A DNA stretch of 48,839 nucleotides from an uncultured Erysipelotrichaceae bacterium (GCA_900315885.1 ONAT01000009.1:1-48839), one strand, 5' to 3'; positions 6,676 to 16,436 are shown, counted from the first letter of the stretch. Numbers and translations: made by a program. The notes: a model not told the origin generated them from the sequence alone.

Positions 6676-8541
6676 CTATCTCTTAATAATTGCTTTAAAT
6701 GGGCAAGCACTTATACACATACCGCATTTAATACATTTCTTTGAATCAATAACAAATGGTACTTTACCGACTTCACCAGTAATCGCATTAACTGGACAAC
6801 CACGTGCACATTTGCTACATTTTTTACAACTTTCTGGAATAATATAGTATTCCATTAAATTCTTACAGACTTTAGCAGGACACTTCTTATCGACAACGTG
6901 AGCAATGTATTCATCTTTAAAATGAGTCATTGTTGAGATAATTGGGTTTGCGGCAGTTTGGCCTAAAGCACATAAAGAACCGGCTTTAACTGCTGCACCT
7001 AATTCTTCTAATTGTTTTATATCTTCAAGAGTTCCTTGACCTTTAGTAATTTTGGTAAGCATTTCAAGCATTCTCTTAGTTCCAATACGACATGGTGAAC
7101 ATTTACCACATGATTCATCACAAATAAATTCCATATAGAATTTTGCAACGTCAACCATACAGTTATCTTCGTCCATGACAATCGCACCACCAGAACCCAT
7201 CATAGAGCCTAGTTTAACTAAGTTATCAAAATCAATTGGAGTATCAAGATATTCTTCTGTTAAACATCCACCAGAAGGTCCACCAGTTTGAATAGCTTTA
7301 AATTTTTTGTTATTTGGAATTCCTCCACCAATATCGTAGATTAATTCTCTTAAAGTTGTTCCCATTGGGATTTCAACTAATCCAACATTATTAATTTTTC
7401 CACCTAAAGCGAAAACTTTTGTACCTTTAGATTTTTCTGTACCATATTTTGTGAATTCTGCGACGCCTTCACGTAAAATAAATGGTACACAAGCTAACGT
7501 TTCAACGTTATTAACGATTGTAGGTTTGTCCCATAAACCTTTTACAGCTGGGAATGGAGGTCTTGGACGAGGCATACCACGTTGACCTTGAATCGAATTT
7601 AATAAAGCTGTTTCTTCACCACAGACGAAGGCACCAGCGCCTAAACGTAAGTGACATTTGAAACTAAATCCAGTTCCTAAAATGTTGTCACCTAATAATC
7701 CTAATTCTTCTGCTTCTTTAATCGCTATTTGTAATCTATGAACAGCGATTGGATATTCAGCACGAACATAGAAATAACCATTTTTTGCTCCGATTGCGTA
7801 ACCGGCAATCATCATACCTTCGATAACTGCTAAAGGATTTCCTTCTAAGATTGAACGATCCATGAAAGCACCTGGGTCACCTTCGTCGCCATTACATACG
7901 ACATATTTTTCATCGCTTTGTTGGTCGTAAGCAAATTGCCATTTTCTACCTGTTGGGAATCCGCCGCCACCACGGCCACGTAAACCAGAAGCCAAAATAT
8001 CACTAATGACTGCTTGGCGGTCCATTGTTAAGGCTTTAGCTAAACCTTGGAAAGCACCATATCCTAAGCCTTCATCTATATTTTCCGGATTAATAACACC
8101 ACATCCGTGTAAAGCAATACGAACTTGTTTCTTATAGAAATTTAATTCATCTTGTTTTGCAACTTTTTCATGAGTCTTTGGATCAACCATTAATAAGCGA
8201 TCCACAACTTCGCGACCCATAATGTCTTTTTGAATAATTTCTTCACAATCTTCAACTTTTACCATGTGATACAAAGTATCTTCTGGGAAAATCTTAACGA
8301 AAGGTCCTTGTGAACAGAAACCAAAACATCCAACTTGGTTAACAGTTACCTTATCTTCAAGATTGTTTTCTTTAATTAATTCTTCTAAACGATTTTTAAT
8401 TTCGTCTGAATGTGAAGATAAACAGCCTGTTCCTCCACATACGACGATTGCGCGTTTACCATTTTCACCTGAGAATTTAATATCTAAACAATGAGTGCAC
8501 TTAGCAATTTTTTCTCTTAAATCTTTATCAGTTTTAATCAT
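6676..8541 (-). CDS. hydB: NADH-linked [FeFe] hydrogenase subunit HydB (NuoF-like)
   Basis: HydB carries FMN and the NADH site and passes electrons to HydA. The 621-residue product starts with a thioredoxin-like [2Fe-2S] domain (VVCGGTGCLSS and GCFGFC in the first 80 residues). The NuoF core follows, with the FMN-binding GRGGGGFPTGRKW, GDEGDPGAF and the cluster motif CGKCSPCRIGTKRM. It ends in two extra [4Fe-4S] motifs (CKKCSKCARGCP and CIKCGMCISACP) that complex I NuoF lacks. This architecture is that of the multimeric, often electron-bifurcating HydABC hydrogenases. Its start codon overlaps the hydC stop by one base (TAATG), and two bases separate its stop from the upstream GTG codon of hydA, so expression is coupled. 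Confidence 0.96.
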   Translation of the reverse strand: MIKTDKDLREKIAKCTHCLDIKFSGENGKRAIVVCGGTGCLSSHSDEIKNRLEELIKENNLEDKVTVNQVGCFGFCSQGPFVKIFPEDTLYHMVKVEDCEEIIQKDIMGREVVDRLLMVDPKTHEKVAKQDELNFYKKQVRIALHGCGVINPENIDEGLGYGAFQGLAKALTMDRQAVISDILASGLRGRGGGGFPTGRKWQFAYDQQSDEKYVVCNGDEGDPGAFMDRSILEGNPLAVIEGMMIAGYAIGAKNGYFYVRAEYPIAVHRLQIAIKEAEELGLLGDNILGTGFSFKCHLRLGAGAFVCGEETALLNSIQGQRGMPRPRPPFPAVKGLWDKPTIVNNVETLACVPFILREGVAEFTKYGTEKSKGTKVFALGGKINNVGLVEIPMGTTLRELIYDIGGGIPNNKKFKAIQTGGPSGGCLTEEYLDTPIDFDNLVKLGSMMGSGGAIVMDEDNCMVDVAKFYMEFICDESCGKCSPCRIGTKRMLEMLTKITKGQGTLEDIKQLEELGAAVKAGSLCALGQTAANPIISTMTHFKDEYIAHVVDKKCPAKVCKNLMEYYIIPESCKKCSKCARGCPVNAITGEVGKVPFVIDSKKCIKCGMCISACPFKAIIKR

Positions 8542-9029
8542 TATTGTGCACCTCCTAATTGACGATATTCATCTACTATTTTTTGAACTTGGTTAACGGA
8601 CATTTTAGGATAAACTTTACCATTGATACTAACTGCTGGAGCAATACCACATGCACCAATACAACGAAGTGCATCGATTGTGAATAATCCATCTTCTGTT
8701 GTTTCGCCTGGTTTGATACCTAAAATTTCTGAAAATTTATCACATACTTGTTGAGCACCTTTGACGTAGCATGCAGTACCTAAGCAAACACCAATAACAA
8801 ATTTTCCTTTTGGTTTTAGAGAGAAAAATGAATAGAACGTTACGACACCATAAATTTCTGCGACTGGAATTCCAAGGTGTTCAGATACGATTTCTTGCAC
8901 TTCAAAAGGTATGTAACCGAATTCCTTTTGAACTTGGCTTAAAATCATCATTAAAGGCGTTGTCTCATTTTTGTACTCTAAAATGATTTCTTCAACTCTT
9001 CTTACAGCAGTTGAACTTAATTTTGCCAT
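8541..9029 (-). CDS. hydC: NADH-linked [FeFe] hydrogenase subunit HydC (NuoE-like)
   Basis: HydC is the small thioredoxin-fold subunit that carries one [2Fe-2S] cluster and associates with HydB. The 162-residue protein has the N-terminal helical part (EYKNETTPLMMILSQVQKEFGYIP), YGVVTFYSFF, and the four cluster cysteines in VCLGTACYVKGA and CIGACGIAPA. It matches the 24-kDa subunit family of complex I. AGGAGG precedes the ATG. It is the first gene of the operon, and the upstream 257 bases hold the candidate promoter and an inverted repeat of Rex-operator shape. Confidence 0.96.
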   Translation of the reverse strand: MAKLSSTAVRRVEEIILEYKNETTPLMMILSQVQKEFGYIPFEVQEIVSEHLGIPVAEIYGVVTFYSFFSLKPKGKFVIGVCLGTACYVKGAQQVCDKFSEILGIKPGETTEDGLFTIDALRCIGACGIAPAVSINGKVYPKMSVNQVQKIVDEYRQLGGAQ

Positions 9030-9055
9030 ACAAACTCCTCCTGTGTTACAACTTA

Positions 9056-9072
9056 TTGTTATATAATAACAA
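9056..9072. promoter_or_regulatory. Perfect inverted repeat before hydC, possible Rex operator
   Basis: TTGTTAT-ATA-ATAACAA is a perfect 7-bp inverted repeat lying between a TATAAT element (9092-9097, minus strand) and the hydC start. Rex, the NADH-sensing repressor of Bacillota, binds related TTGTTAA/TTAACAA dyads. A second partial element with TGTTAACA lies at 9138-9145. The half-sites and total length (17 bases) deviate from the usual 18-base Rex box, so the assignment is an inference from sequence shape and from the NADH-linked gene it precedes. Confidence 0.4.
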
Positions 9073-9091
9073 CATTGTAAAATACGTATAA

Positions 9092-9097
9092 ATTATA
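9092..9097 (-). promoter_or_regulatory. Likely -10 element of hydCBA
   Basis: TATAAT on the minus strand, 63 bases before the hydC ATG. The -35 region (ATTAAA at 9115-9120, 17-base spacer) is weak, which would fit a regulated promoter. The rest of the region up to 9245 is AT-rich with no other gene visible. Confidence 0.4.
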
Positions 9098-9245
9098 ACA
9101 TAATAAATTATGTTTTTAATAGTTTTTATTGCCAATTGTTAACATTTTTTATTATAAAAAATAAAACAAGTTAAAAATGACAATAAGAATTTAGTAATAT
9201 AATAAAAATATCAAGCAATTGCTAGATATTTTCATAGTTTTTAAA

Positions 9246-9280
9246 GAAAAAAATGGTAAGTCGTAACTAACTCACCATTT
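9246..9280 (-). terminator. Rho-independent terminator of preT-preA
   Basis: On the minus strand AAATGGTGAGT, an eight-base loop and ACTTACCATTT make an 11-pair stem with one G-U pair, followed by TTTTTCTTT. It begins six bases after the preA stop. Confidence 0.88.
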
Positions 9281-9286
9281 CTTATT

Positions 9287-10522
9287 CTATAATTTTATTT
9301 CGTGCTCTTTTGCACCTTTTTTAAACTTGATTTCGCCTTTAGAAATACATCTAACTGGACATACAGTTGCACATAAGTGACAACCGACACATTTATCTTT
9401 ATTTACTGATGGGCGACGTGTTTCTTCATCAAATTCAATTGCTTGGTGTGCTCCATCAAAACAAGAAATGTAGCAACGTCCACAGCCAACACATTTATCT
9501 AAATCAATTTTCGGATAAACAATGTAAGAGCGATCTAACTCTTCACATGGAATAATGTTCTTATTGGCAACGCCAACCATTTCTTCTAAAGAATCATAGC
9601 CTTGATCTTCTAAATAATGTGATAATCCATTACACATATCTTCAACAATACGATAGCCGTATTGCATAATAGCAGTTGTTACTTGTAATGTTTTAGCACC
9701 TAAAAGAATAAATTCTGCAGCATCTTCCCAAGTTTCAATACCACCAATACCGGAGATTTGAACATCTTCAATACCAGTTCTTAATTGTTGAATGAAACGT
9801 AAAGCGACAGGTTTAACTGCTTTACCAGAATAACCAGAAATTGATGATTTGCCGTTTACAATAGGCATACCAATCTTTTTATCTAAATCAACATTACAAA
9901 TTGATTTAATAGTGTTAATTGCAGCAATACCATCTGCTCCACCTTCCAAACAAGCTTTAGCGATTGGAACCATATCTGTAACGTTTGGTGTCATTTTAGC
10001 CATCATTGGTAATTTTGAACCACGTTTAACAGCTTTACAGTATTTCTTACATAATTCGGCATTTGTACCAACGTCAGAGCCCATTTCGTGAGAAGTCATT
10101 TGAGGGCAAGATAAATTCATTTCAATCATATCTGCGCCTGCTTCTTCTACCAAGCGAGCTAATTCGACCCAGTCTTCTTCATTTGTACCCATAATTGAGG
10201 CAATTAAGACTTTGTTTGGATATTCTTTTTTAAGTCTTCTTAAATCGTTTAAGTTTTCTTCTAAACTATGTTCTGCAATTTGTTCCATATTTTTAAAGCC
10301 TACAAATGGTGTATCTTCTTTTGTTAAGGCATCAAAACGAGGTGAAACTTCATTAATTAAGAAATGTTTAGGACCAATTGTTTTGAAAACAACTCCACCC
10401 CATCCTGAATCATATGCTTTTGCGCACATTTCATAACAGTTGCCAACTGGTGAGGAAGACAAGCAGAATGGGTTTTCAAATTTTACGCCAAGGAAATTAA
10501 TGGATAAATCTTTCTTTTTCAT
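9287..10522 (-). CDS. preA: NAD-dependent dihydropyrimidine dehydrogenase subunit PreA
   Basis: PreA is the FMN-containing catalytic subunit of the bacterial PreTA enzyme, which reduces uracil and thymine to their 5,6-dihydro forms with NADH. The 411-residue protein has a dihydroorotate-dehydrogenase-like TIM barrel (residues 1 to about 320; [29 protein letters not shown]) and a C-terminal ferredoxin domain with two [4Fe-4S] motifs, [11 protein letters not shown] and [11 protein letters not shown]. This arrangement corresponds to the C-terminal half of mammalian dihydropyrimidine dehydrogenase. The ATG overlaps the preT stop by one base, with GGAGG nearby. No hydantoinase or beta-ureidopropionase gene follows, so only the first catabolic step is encoded here. 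Confidence 0.93.
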   Translation of the reverse strand: MKKKDLSINFLGVKFENPFCLSSSPVGNCYEMCAKAYDSGWGGVVFKTIGPKHFLINEVSPRFDALTKEDTPFVGFKNMEQIAEHSLEENLNDLRRLKKEYPNKVLIASIMGTNEEDWVELARLVEEAGADMIEMNLSCPQMTSHEMGSDVGTNAELCKKYCKAVKRGSKLPMMAKMTPNVTDMVPIAKACLEGGADGIAAINTIKSICNVDLDKKIGMPIVNGKSSISGYSGKAVKPVALRFIQQLRTGIEDVQISGIGGIETWEDAAEFILLGAKTLQVTTAIMQYGYRIVEDMCNGLSHYLEDQGYDSLEEMVGVANKNIIPCEELDRSYIVYPKIDLDKCVGCGRCYISCFDGAHQAIEFDEETRRPSVNKDKCVGCHLCATVCPVRCISKGEIKFKKGAKEHEIKL

Positions 10523-11745
10523 TAACGTTTACCTCCTAAATACTCATCAATTGCATATGCTGCTTCTTTACCATATTTAACTGCAGCCACGACAATCTTA
10601 TCGCCTTTGATAATATCACCAGCAGCAAATACTTGTTTATCATTTGTTTGATATTTATTAGTGTCAACAATTCCTCGATTACTTGTAATTGTATCGAAAA
10701 CTTCTAATTTGGACATTTGTCCAATAGCAACGATAATCTTGTCTGCTTTAATTTTTAAAGTTGCATCTAATTCAACGTGTTTAAAAGTAACTTCATTTCC
10801 GTTAACTTCGATTGGAGTATAGCCATCGATGATTGATACATCATTGTCGTGAGCGTCTTTATATTCTTTCTTGCTTGCAGGGAATTCAAAAACCTGTTCA
10901 CGCGCAACAACTGTTACTGTCTTAGCACCCAGTAATTTTAAACTTGTAGCAACATCCATAGCAACGTCTCCACCACCAATAATTAAAACATTATTTGGTA
11001 CTTCGACTTCGCCGTTATGTTCTTTAATGTTTGCTAAAACATCAACTGCCAATGAAACCTTTTCATTGTCTTTAAATAAAGGTAACATTTTGCCATAACT
11101 TGCACCAACAGCAAGTAATATCGCTTTATAGTCTTTTTTCAATACTTCTAAATCTGTAATTTCCTTATTGTTTACAAACGTAACACCCATTTTTTCAATA
11201 CGTGCTATTTCCTTATCAACAATTTCATTTGGAAGACGATATTCAGGAATACCATATCTTAACCATCCACCAAATTTTTCTTCTTTTTCAAATATTGTAA
11301 CATCGTAACCTAATTCGGTTAATGTGGCTGCAGCTTGTAATCCTGCAGGGCCTGAACCAATAATTGCGACTTTGCCTTTGTTCTTTTCGCCTTTTGGCAA
11401 TACTGCCATACCTATTGCATCTTCAAAATCAGTAACATATCTTTGAATCTTACCGATTTCAATTGGACGATCTATACCAGATCTTGAACAACCTTTTTGA
11501 CATAATTTTTCAGTAGGACAAACTCGTGCGCAAATGGAACCAAGTGCGTTATTTTTACGAATTGTTTCTGCCGCACCCTTAAAATTGCGGAAGCGCACAG
11601 AGCGAATGAATTTGGCAGGGTGTGTGCCTGCTGGACATGCTTTTGAACATGGAGCATCGTAGCAAAGTAAGCAACGAGAAGCTTCATGAATTACCGTCAA
11701 TGGCGTAAAAGCAGGTTCATATTCTTTTTGATAAGCTTTTTTCAT
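10522..11745 (-). CDS. preT: NAD-dependent dihydropyrimidine dehydrogenase subunit PreT
   Basis: PreT takes electrons from NADH through FAD and iron-sulfur clusters and hands them to PreA. I place the start at the ATG of [11 protein letters not shown] because AAGGGAGAA lies just upstream; an ATG eight codons earlier has no such site and itself encodes that sequence. The 407-residue protein has N-terminal cluster cysteines ([29 protein letters not shown]), an FAD Rossmann motif ([14 protein letters not shown]) and an NAD-binding motif ([14 protein letters not shown]), as in the glutamate-synthase small-subunit family. GltD alone is an alternative, but the overlap with preA settles the role. 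A promoter is visible upstream. Confidence 0.92.
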   Translation of the reverse strand: MKKAYQKEYEPAFTPLTVIHEASRCLLCYDAPCSKACPAGTHPAKFIRSVRFRNFKGAAETIRKNNALGSICARVCPTEKLCQKGCSRSGIDRPIEIGKIQRYVTDFEDAIGMAVLPKGEKNKGKVAIIGSGPAGLQAAATLTELGYDVTIFEKEEKFGGWLRYGIPEYRLPNEIVDKEIARIEKMGVTFVNNKEITDLEVLKKDYKAILLAVGASYGKMLPLFKDNEKVSLAVDVLANIKEHNGEVEVPNNVLIIGGGDVAMDVATSLKLLGAKTVTVVAREQVFEFPASKKEYKDAHDNDVSIIDGYTPIEVNGNEVTFKHVELDATLKIKADKIIVAIGQMSKLEVFDTITSNRGIVDTNKYQTNDKQVFAAGDIIKGDKIVVAAVKYGKEAAYAIDEYLGGKR

Positions 11746-11773
11746 TGTAATTTCTCCCTTAACTATCATATTA

Positions 11774-11802
11774 ATTTTACTTATTTAAGGGGCTTTTTTC
11801 AA
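11774..11802 (-). promoter_or_regulatory. Promoter of preT-preA
   Basis: On the minus strand TTGAAA (11797-11802), a 17-base spacer and TAAAAT (11774-11779) form a good promoter about 20 bases before the ribosome binding site of preT. Confidence 0.6.
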
Positions 11803-11824
11803 CATTTATCAAGCAAATATTTGA

Positions 11825-12283
11825 TTAATTTAAGATGGCTAAAGAAACGTTTAAGAAAGTAGCAAAAAAGAGCCATAAAATGTAAGGAATTAATAGATTT
11901 GCTAATTTATAGCATTTTTTACGCATATAAATAAATAGCCAAAGAACTAATCCTAATAATATCAAAATAATAATTAAACCTAATACTGGTGATTTTAAGC
12001 CAAAGAATGCTGGACTCCATAACAAATTAAGAAGTAATTGAAGATAATATATTCTTTCGCCATATTCATCATTATTTTTCGATAATTGATATCCCACATA
12101 TCCCATTAAGATATAAAGTACAGTCCACACAATAGGAAATATAACTGGTGGCACGCGCACAAGCTTTATTAGGCTATTATAATACGGAGTAAAGCTTGGT
12201 AAAGTCATAGAAATCGTAAATGCTGCGAATAAAGGAAATAATACATTAAATAAAAAATCTAAATCAATTTTAATTTTTTTCAT
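11825..12283 (-). CDS. TspO/MBR family membrane protein
   Basis: TspO proteins are five-helix membrane proteins that bind porphyrins and hydrophobic ligands; their physiological role in bacteria is debated. The 152-residue product shows the five expected helices and the family motifs RVPPVIFPIVWTVLYILMG (about residues 43-61), LQLLLNLLWSPAFF and PYILWLFFATFLNVSL. The tryptophan-rich ligand pocket is largely preserved. GGAG stands upstream of the ATG. The gene lies directly after the rplQ terminator, where many Bacilli have the ecfA transporter genes. It appears to be a separate single-gene unit. I saw no convincing terminator after it. Confidence 0.9.
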   Translation of the reverse strand: MKKIKIDLDFLFNVLFPLFAAFTISMTLPSFTPYYNSLIKLVRVPPVIFPIVWTVLYILMGYVGYQLSKNNDEYGERIYYLQLLLNLLWSPAFFGLKSPVLGLIIILILLGLVLWLFIYMRKKCYKLANLLIPYILWLFFATFLNVSLAILN

Positions 12284-12346
12284 AATTGAATGCTAGCTCC
12301 TTTTATACTCTATGCCACATTTGCCTCATTTTTTCCAAAAATAAAA

Positions 12347-12368
12347 GCCCACTGAACAATCAGTGAGC
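12347..12368 (-). terminator. Rho-independent terminator of the ribosomal superoperon
   Basis: On the minus strand GCTCACTGA, a four-base loop and TCAGTGGGC form a nine-pair stem with one G-U pair, followed by TTTTATTTTT. It lies 22 bases after the rplQ stop. Confidence 0.9.
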
Positions 12369-12389
12369 GATTATTAAATTATGTTTAAA

Positions 12390-12797
12390 TTATTTTACGA
12401 ATTCAACAAGTGCCATTTCAGCGTTGTCACCACGACGTGGGACCATCTTTAAGACTCTTGTGTATCCACCATTGCGTTCTTTGTAACGTGGACCAATTTC
12501 AGCAAATAATTTGTCTAAAGCTGATACTTTCTTATCTGCATCAACAAAGACGTTGTTACGAACAACAGCAGCAGCTAAGCGACGATTGTGTAAATCTCCT
12601 GCTTTTGCTTTAGTAACCATTTTTTCTGCTAAGTTCTTAACATCTTTAGCAATACCTGCAGTGACTACAACACGTTCGTGAACGATTAATTCAGTCACAA
12701 CATTTCTTAACATTGCTTTATATTTGCTTGATGTATAAGCGGCTTTAAAACGAACGCCACCTTTTCCATGTACATTCTTACGACCTTGTGTACCCAT
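12390..12797 (-). CDS. rplQ: 50S ribosomal protein L17
   Basis: L17 is a large-subunit protein near the peptide exit tunnel. The 135-residue product has the conserved core MLRNVVTELIVHERVVVTAGIAKDVKNLAEKM and ends PRRGDNAEMALVEFV. It is about 15 residues longer than in Bacillus, mostly in an N-terminal stretch (GTQGRKNVHGKGGVRF) that differs from the usual KLGR start, and in the loop near residue 75. It is the last gene of the alpha segment, directly after rpoA, as in other Bacilli. AGGAGG precedes the ATG. Confidence 0.96.
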   Translation of the reverse strand: MGTQGRKNVHGKGGVRFKAAYTSSKYKAMLRNVVTELIVHERVVVTAGIAKDVKNLAEKMVTKAKAGDLHNRRLAAAVVRNNVFVDADKKVSALDKLFAEIGPRYKERNGGYTRVLKMVPRRGDNAEMALVEFVK

Positions 12798-12809
12798 TTA
12801 AACTTCCTC

Positions 12810-13784
12810 CTAATCAACGTAATCCTTGAAACTTAAACCAATGCCAAGAAGTTTTTCTTTAACTTCTTTGAGTGATTTCTTACCAAGGTTACGTACTTTC
12901 ATCATATCTTCTTCAGTCTTTTGAGTTAATTCTAAGACTGTGGCGATACCTGCTCTCTTTAAGCAGTTATATGAACGAACTGAGAGATCTAATTCTTCAA
13001 TTGTCATATCTTCGTATTTGTTTGTTGTTTGTTCGACTGGTTCAGCGACAATGTTCATATCACGCGTAATTTCATTTAGAGTTAAGAATTCTTCTAAGTG
13101 TGAAATTAAGATTTTTGCTGCTAAAGCAACTGAATCTTGTGGTAGAACTGAGCCGTTTGTCCAAACTTCTAACTCGAGGTTTTCATAATTTGCGTTATGA
13201 CCAACACGAGTTGGTTTTACTTCATAATTCACTTTTGTAATAGGAGAATAGTTGGAATCTGTTGAGATTGTACCAACATTCATCGCTGAAGTGCGAAGTA
13301 ATTTGTTACCTTCAGAAGTTACATAGCCACGTCCGTTGCGTGCATGAAGTGTCATTTTTAATTTGCCACCTTCTGCAACGTGTGCAATAACTAAATCTGG
13401 GTTTACAATTGTAACATCGCTAGGTACTTGAATGTCTGATGCCTTAACGACTTTTGGGCCGACGACCTCTAATTCAAGCTTTTTTGATGAAGCTTCTTCA
13501 TCATCAATTTTTAAAACTAAATCTTTTAATGCAAGAACTATCATAGTCACGTCTTCTTCAACTCCGTCAAGAGCAGAGAATTCATGACGTGCACCCTCGA
13601 CTTCAATTGCATAAACTGAAGCACCTGGTAAAGAAGAAAGCATAACTCTTCTTAAGGAATTGCCTAAAGTTAATGCATATCCTCTTTCTAATGGTCCTAC
13701 AACAAATTTACCATAATTTGTGTTACCATCGAATTCGGCAGTTTCAAAACTAATTTTAGCGAATGGATTTACGATTTTGCTCAT
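12810..13784 (-). CDS. rpoA: DNA-directed RNA polymerase subunit alpha
   Basis: Alpha dimerises to nucleate RNA polymerase assembly, and its C-terminal domain contacts promoter UP elements and activators. Start taken at MSKIVNPF, six bases after AAGGGAGGA, which gives 324 residues; an ATG seven codons upstream reads through that ribosome binding site. The N-terminal domain (to about 235) has NSLRRVMLSSLPG; the C-terminal domain (from about 250) has IEELDLSVRSYNCLKRAGI and VRNLGKKSLKEVKEKL. It lies between rpsK and rplQ as usual. Confidence 0.98.
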   Translation of the reverse strand: MSKIVNPFAKISFETAEFDGNTNYGKFVVGPLERGYALTLGNSLRRVMLSSLPGASVYAIEVEGARHEFSALDGVEEDVTMIVLALKDLVLKIDDEEASSKKLELEVVGPKVVKASDIQVPSDVTIVNPDLVIAHVAEGGKLKMTLHARNGRGYVTSEGNKLLRTSAMNVGTISTDSNYSPITKVNYEVKPTRVGHNANYENLELEVWTNGSVLPQDSVALAAKILISHLEEFLTLNEITRDMNIVAEPVEQTTNKYEDMTIEELDLSVRSYNCLKRAGIATVLELTQKTEEDMMKVRNLGKKSLKEVKEKLLGIGLSFKDYVD

Positions 13785-13833
13785 ATTTTTTCCTCCCTTT
13801 TGCAATCGTTAGTAGACTAATTTTATTATAATA

Positions 13834-14223
13834 TTATCCACGTGGACGCTTTGGTGGGCGGCAACCATTGTGTGGAATTGGTGTAGTATCTGTAATCATT
13901 TGGATTGTTAATCCAGCTGCTTGTAAACTACGAACTGCAGAATCACGTCCAGATCCTGGTCCCTTAACGTTTACATCAACTGTCTTAATGCCTTGGTCAA
14001 CAGCAACTTTAGCACAAGCTTCTGCTGCTAATTGAGCTGCAAATGGTGTAGATTTCTTAGCACCTTTAAATCCCAATGCACCAGCACTTGACCAAGCAAT
14101 GACATTACCTGCTTCGTCTGTGATAGTGACAATAGTGTTATTAAATGTTGAATGAATGTGAGCGATGCCTTTAGTATAGGCTCTTTTAATTTTTTTCTTT
14201 TTAGCAACTGTAGTTTTAGCCAT
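13834..14223 (-). CDS. rpsK: 30S ribosomal protein S11
   Basis: S11 lies on the platform of the small subunit and helps form the mRNA exit region. The 129-residue product has a lysine-rich N-terminus, [40 protein letters not shown] and the terminal [16 protein letters not shown], all characteristic. It sits between rpsM and rpoA. The ribosome binding site is weaker (GAGG) than elsewhere in the operon. No irregularity is visible. Confidence 0.98.
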   Translation of the reverse strand: MAKTTVAKKKKIKRAYTKGIAHIHSTFNNTIVTITDEAGNVIAWSSAGALGFKGAKKSTPFAAQLAAEACAKVAVDQGIKTVDVNVKGPGSGRDSAVRSLQAAGLTIQMITDTTPIPHNGCRPPKRPRG

Positions 14224-14241
14224 TTAATTAATCCTCACTTT

Positions 14242-14616
14242 CTATTGAACTGCTTGCTTCTTGTTAGCAATTGTCTTTCTAGGACCTTTGCGAGTGCGAG
14301 CATTTGTCTTTGTACGTTGTCCACGAACTGGTAAACCTTTACGGTGACGTAAGCCACGATAACAACCAATTTCACTTAAACGTTTAATATTTAAAGCAAC
14401 TTCACGATGTAAGTCACCTTCAACTTTGTATTTAGAAACTTCATTTCTAATCGCAGTTAATTGATCCTCTGTTAAGTTTTTAACACGAGTATCTTCGTCA
14501 ACTTTAGCTGCTGCTAAAATTTTCTTTGCGAGTGTGTTACCAATACCATAAATATATGTTAATGAGATAACAACTCTTTTTTCATTTGGAATATCTACTC
14601 CAACAATACGTGCCAT
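14242..14616 (-). CDS. rpsM: 30S ribosomal protein S13
   Basis: S13 sits on the head of the small subunit and contacts the P-site tRNA and L5. The 124-residue protein starts [25 protein letters not shown] and ends in the basic tail [17 protein letters not shown], which reaches towards tRNA. Length is within a few residues of the Bacillus protein. AGGAGG lies upstream. It follows rpmJ by 14 bases. Confidence 0.98.
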   Translation of the reverse strand: MARIVGVDIPNEKRVVISLTYIYGIGNTLAKKILAAAKVDEDTRVKNLTEDQLTAIRNEVSKYKVEGDLHREVALNIKRLSEIGCYRGLRHRKGLPVRGQRTKTNARTRKGPRKTIANKKQAVQ

Positions 14617-14630
14617 ATAGCATGTCCTCC

Positions 14631-14750
<120 letters not shown>

Positions 14751-14785
14751 TTAAATTCCTCCATTGACTTTCTTAAAAATAATTT

Positions 14786-15004
14786 TTATTTGTATCTAAA
14801 TGTGATTCTTCCACGTGTTAAATCGTATGGCGATATTTCCACCGTAACTCTATCACCTGGTAAGATGCGGATGTAGTTCATGCGGATTTTACCAGAAACG
14901 TGGGCTAAGATTACGACGCCGTTTTCTAATCTTACATTAAACATTGCGTTTGGTAAGGTGTCAACGACTACCGCTTCAACTTCAATAACGTCTTCTTTTG
15001 ACAT
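14786..15004 (-). CDS. infA: Translation initiation factor IF-1
   Basis: IF-1 occupies the A site of the 30S subunit during initiation. Starting at [11 protein letters not shown] gives 72 residues, the standard length. An in-frame GTG five codons upstream overlaps the AAGGAG sequence and is unlikely to be the start. That AAGGAG lies inside the end of map, about 14 bases before the ATG, slightly far. The protein is a single OB fold with [37 protein letters not shown]. Only two bases separate the map stop and this start, so translation is probably coupled. Confidence 0.96.
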   Translation of the reverse strand: MSKEDVIEVEAVVVDTLPNAMFNVRLENGVVILAHVSGKIRMNYIRILPGDRVTVEISPYDLTRGRITFRYK

Positions 15005-15006
15005 AG

Positions 15007-15777
15007 TTAGTTTGAACACTCCTTTTTATCATTGTTCATAGTTAAGATTTCATATCCATCTTTTGTTACAACAATAGTATTTTCATAGTGGCTTGCTAAT
15101 TTGCCATCGACTGTTTTGACAGTCCAATCATCACTCATAACTTTAGTATTGTGTCGGCCTTGATTAACCATAGGTTCAATAGCTAAACACATACCTTCTC
15201 TTAAAATAGGACCATAGCCCGGTAATCCATAATTTGGAATTGCTGGATCTTCATGCATATCTCGTCCAATTCCGTGACCAGTATAGTCACGAGGTAATGA
15301 GTAACCGCGTTCTTCGCAATATGTTTGAATAGCGTGAGAGATATCTGATAAATGTGCACCTGGTTTTACAACTTTAAGAGCCTCAAAGAAACTCTCTTCC
15401 GTCACACGAACCAATCGTGCAGCTTCTTCTGATATTTTTCCAACTGCATATGTTCTTGCAGCATCTCCGTTGTAGCCTTTATAAATAGCTCCAACATCTA
15501 AGGAGATAATGTCTCCCTCTTTTAACTTAGTATCATCAGGAATACCATGCACTAATGTGTCATTGATTGACGTACAAATTGATGCCGGGAATCCGCCATA
15601 TCCTAAGAAAGATGGGGTTGCGCCTTGATCACGTATGGTTTTTTCAGCGATGCGATCTAATTCTTTAGTCGTAACACCTGGTTTTAGATGTGGCTTAAGT
15701 GCATCAAATACACTAGCCACAATCCTACCAGCCTCGCGCATCAACACAATCTCTCGTGGTGATTTAACGATTATCAT
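15007..15777 (-). CDS. map: Methionine aminopeptidase, type I
   Basis: This enzyme removes the initiator methionine from nascent proteins. The 256-residue product has the pita-bread fold and all five metal ligands of the family: the two aspartates in [18 protein letters not shown], the histidine in [12 protein letters not shown], the glutamate in LAIEPMV and the last glutamate in HYENTIVV. The catalytic histidine is in LVHGIPDD. No N-terminal SH3-binding or zinc extension is present (type Ia). It lies between adk and infA, three bases after adk, with the ribosome binding site inside the adk 3' end. Confidence 0.97.
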   Translation of the reverse strand: MIIVKSPREIVLMREAGRIVASVFDALKPHLKPGVTTKELDRIAEKTIRDQGATPSFLGYGGFPASICTSINDTLVHGIPDDTKLKEGDIISLDVGAIYKGYNGDAARTYAVGKISEEAARLVRVTEESFFEALKVVKPGAHLSDISHAIQTYCEERGYSLPRDYTGHGIGRDMHEDPAIPNYGLPGYGPILREGMCLAIEPMVNQGRHNTKVMSDDWTVKTVDGKLASHYENTIVVTKDGYEILTMNNDKKECSN

Positions 15778-15780
15778 ACT

Positions 15781-16434
15781 TTATTTGATCCTTTCAAAAA
15801 TATCACAAATAATTTTGAAGACATTTTCTAAACCAATTAAACCATCGATATCGTGAAGTAAGTTACGATCAGCATAGAACTTTACTAAAGGTAAGGTTTG
15901 ATGTTCATAAGCATCTAATCTAACCGCTAGACTTTCTAATGTGTCGTCTTTTCTTTGCATGAGTTCTCCACCACAGTAATCGCAAACTCCTTCAACTTTT
16001 GGTTTGAGAGTTTCAATATGGAATGGAGCTCCACAAGATTTACAAACACGACGTCCTGTAATTCTTTTTACAAGAACATCTTTTTCTGCTGTGATATTAA
16101 TAACTGCAGAAATTGGTCTATTGATTTCTTTCGTTAGTTTTTCTAAAGCTTCTGCTTGTGGAATTGTTCTTGGGAAACCATCAAGTAGGAATCCTTTAGC
16201 ACAATCATCTTTGGAAAGACGTTCTTTGACTAAAGCGATTGTCACTTCATCAGGCACTAACATACCTTTATTAATATAACTGGCTGCTAACTCTCCAGTA
16301 GGAGTTTTAGCGGCTATTGCTTCTCTAAACATATCACCAGTTGAAATGTGTGGGATACCATAAGCAGCAATAATTTTTTTTGCTTGAGTTCCTTTTCCTG
16401 CACCAGGAGGACCCATCAAAATAATATTTAACAT
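15781..16434 (-). CDS. adk: Adenylate kinase (zinc-lid type)
   Basis: Adk interconverts ATP + AMP and 2 ADP. The 217-residue protein has the P-loop GPPGAGKGTQ (residues 8-17), the AMP-binding STGDMFR, and DGFPRT. The LID carries a four-cysteine zinc site (C131, C134, C151, C154), as in Gram-positive enzymes. Length equals that of Bacillus. It follows secY by two bases, with AAGGAG inside the end of secY. Confidence 0.98.
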   Translation of the reverse strand: MLNIILMGPPGAGKGTQAKKIIAAYGIPHISTGDMFREAIAAKTPTGELAASYINKGMLVPDEVTIALVKERLSKDDCAKGFLLDGFPRTIPQAEALEKLTKEINRPISAVINITAEKDVLVKRITGRRVCKSCGAPFHIETLKPKVEGVCDYCGGELMQRKDDTLESLAVRLDAYEHQTLPLVKFYADRNLLHDIDGLIGLENVFKIICDIFERIK

Positions 16435-16436
16435 TA

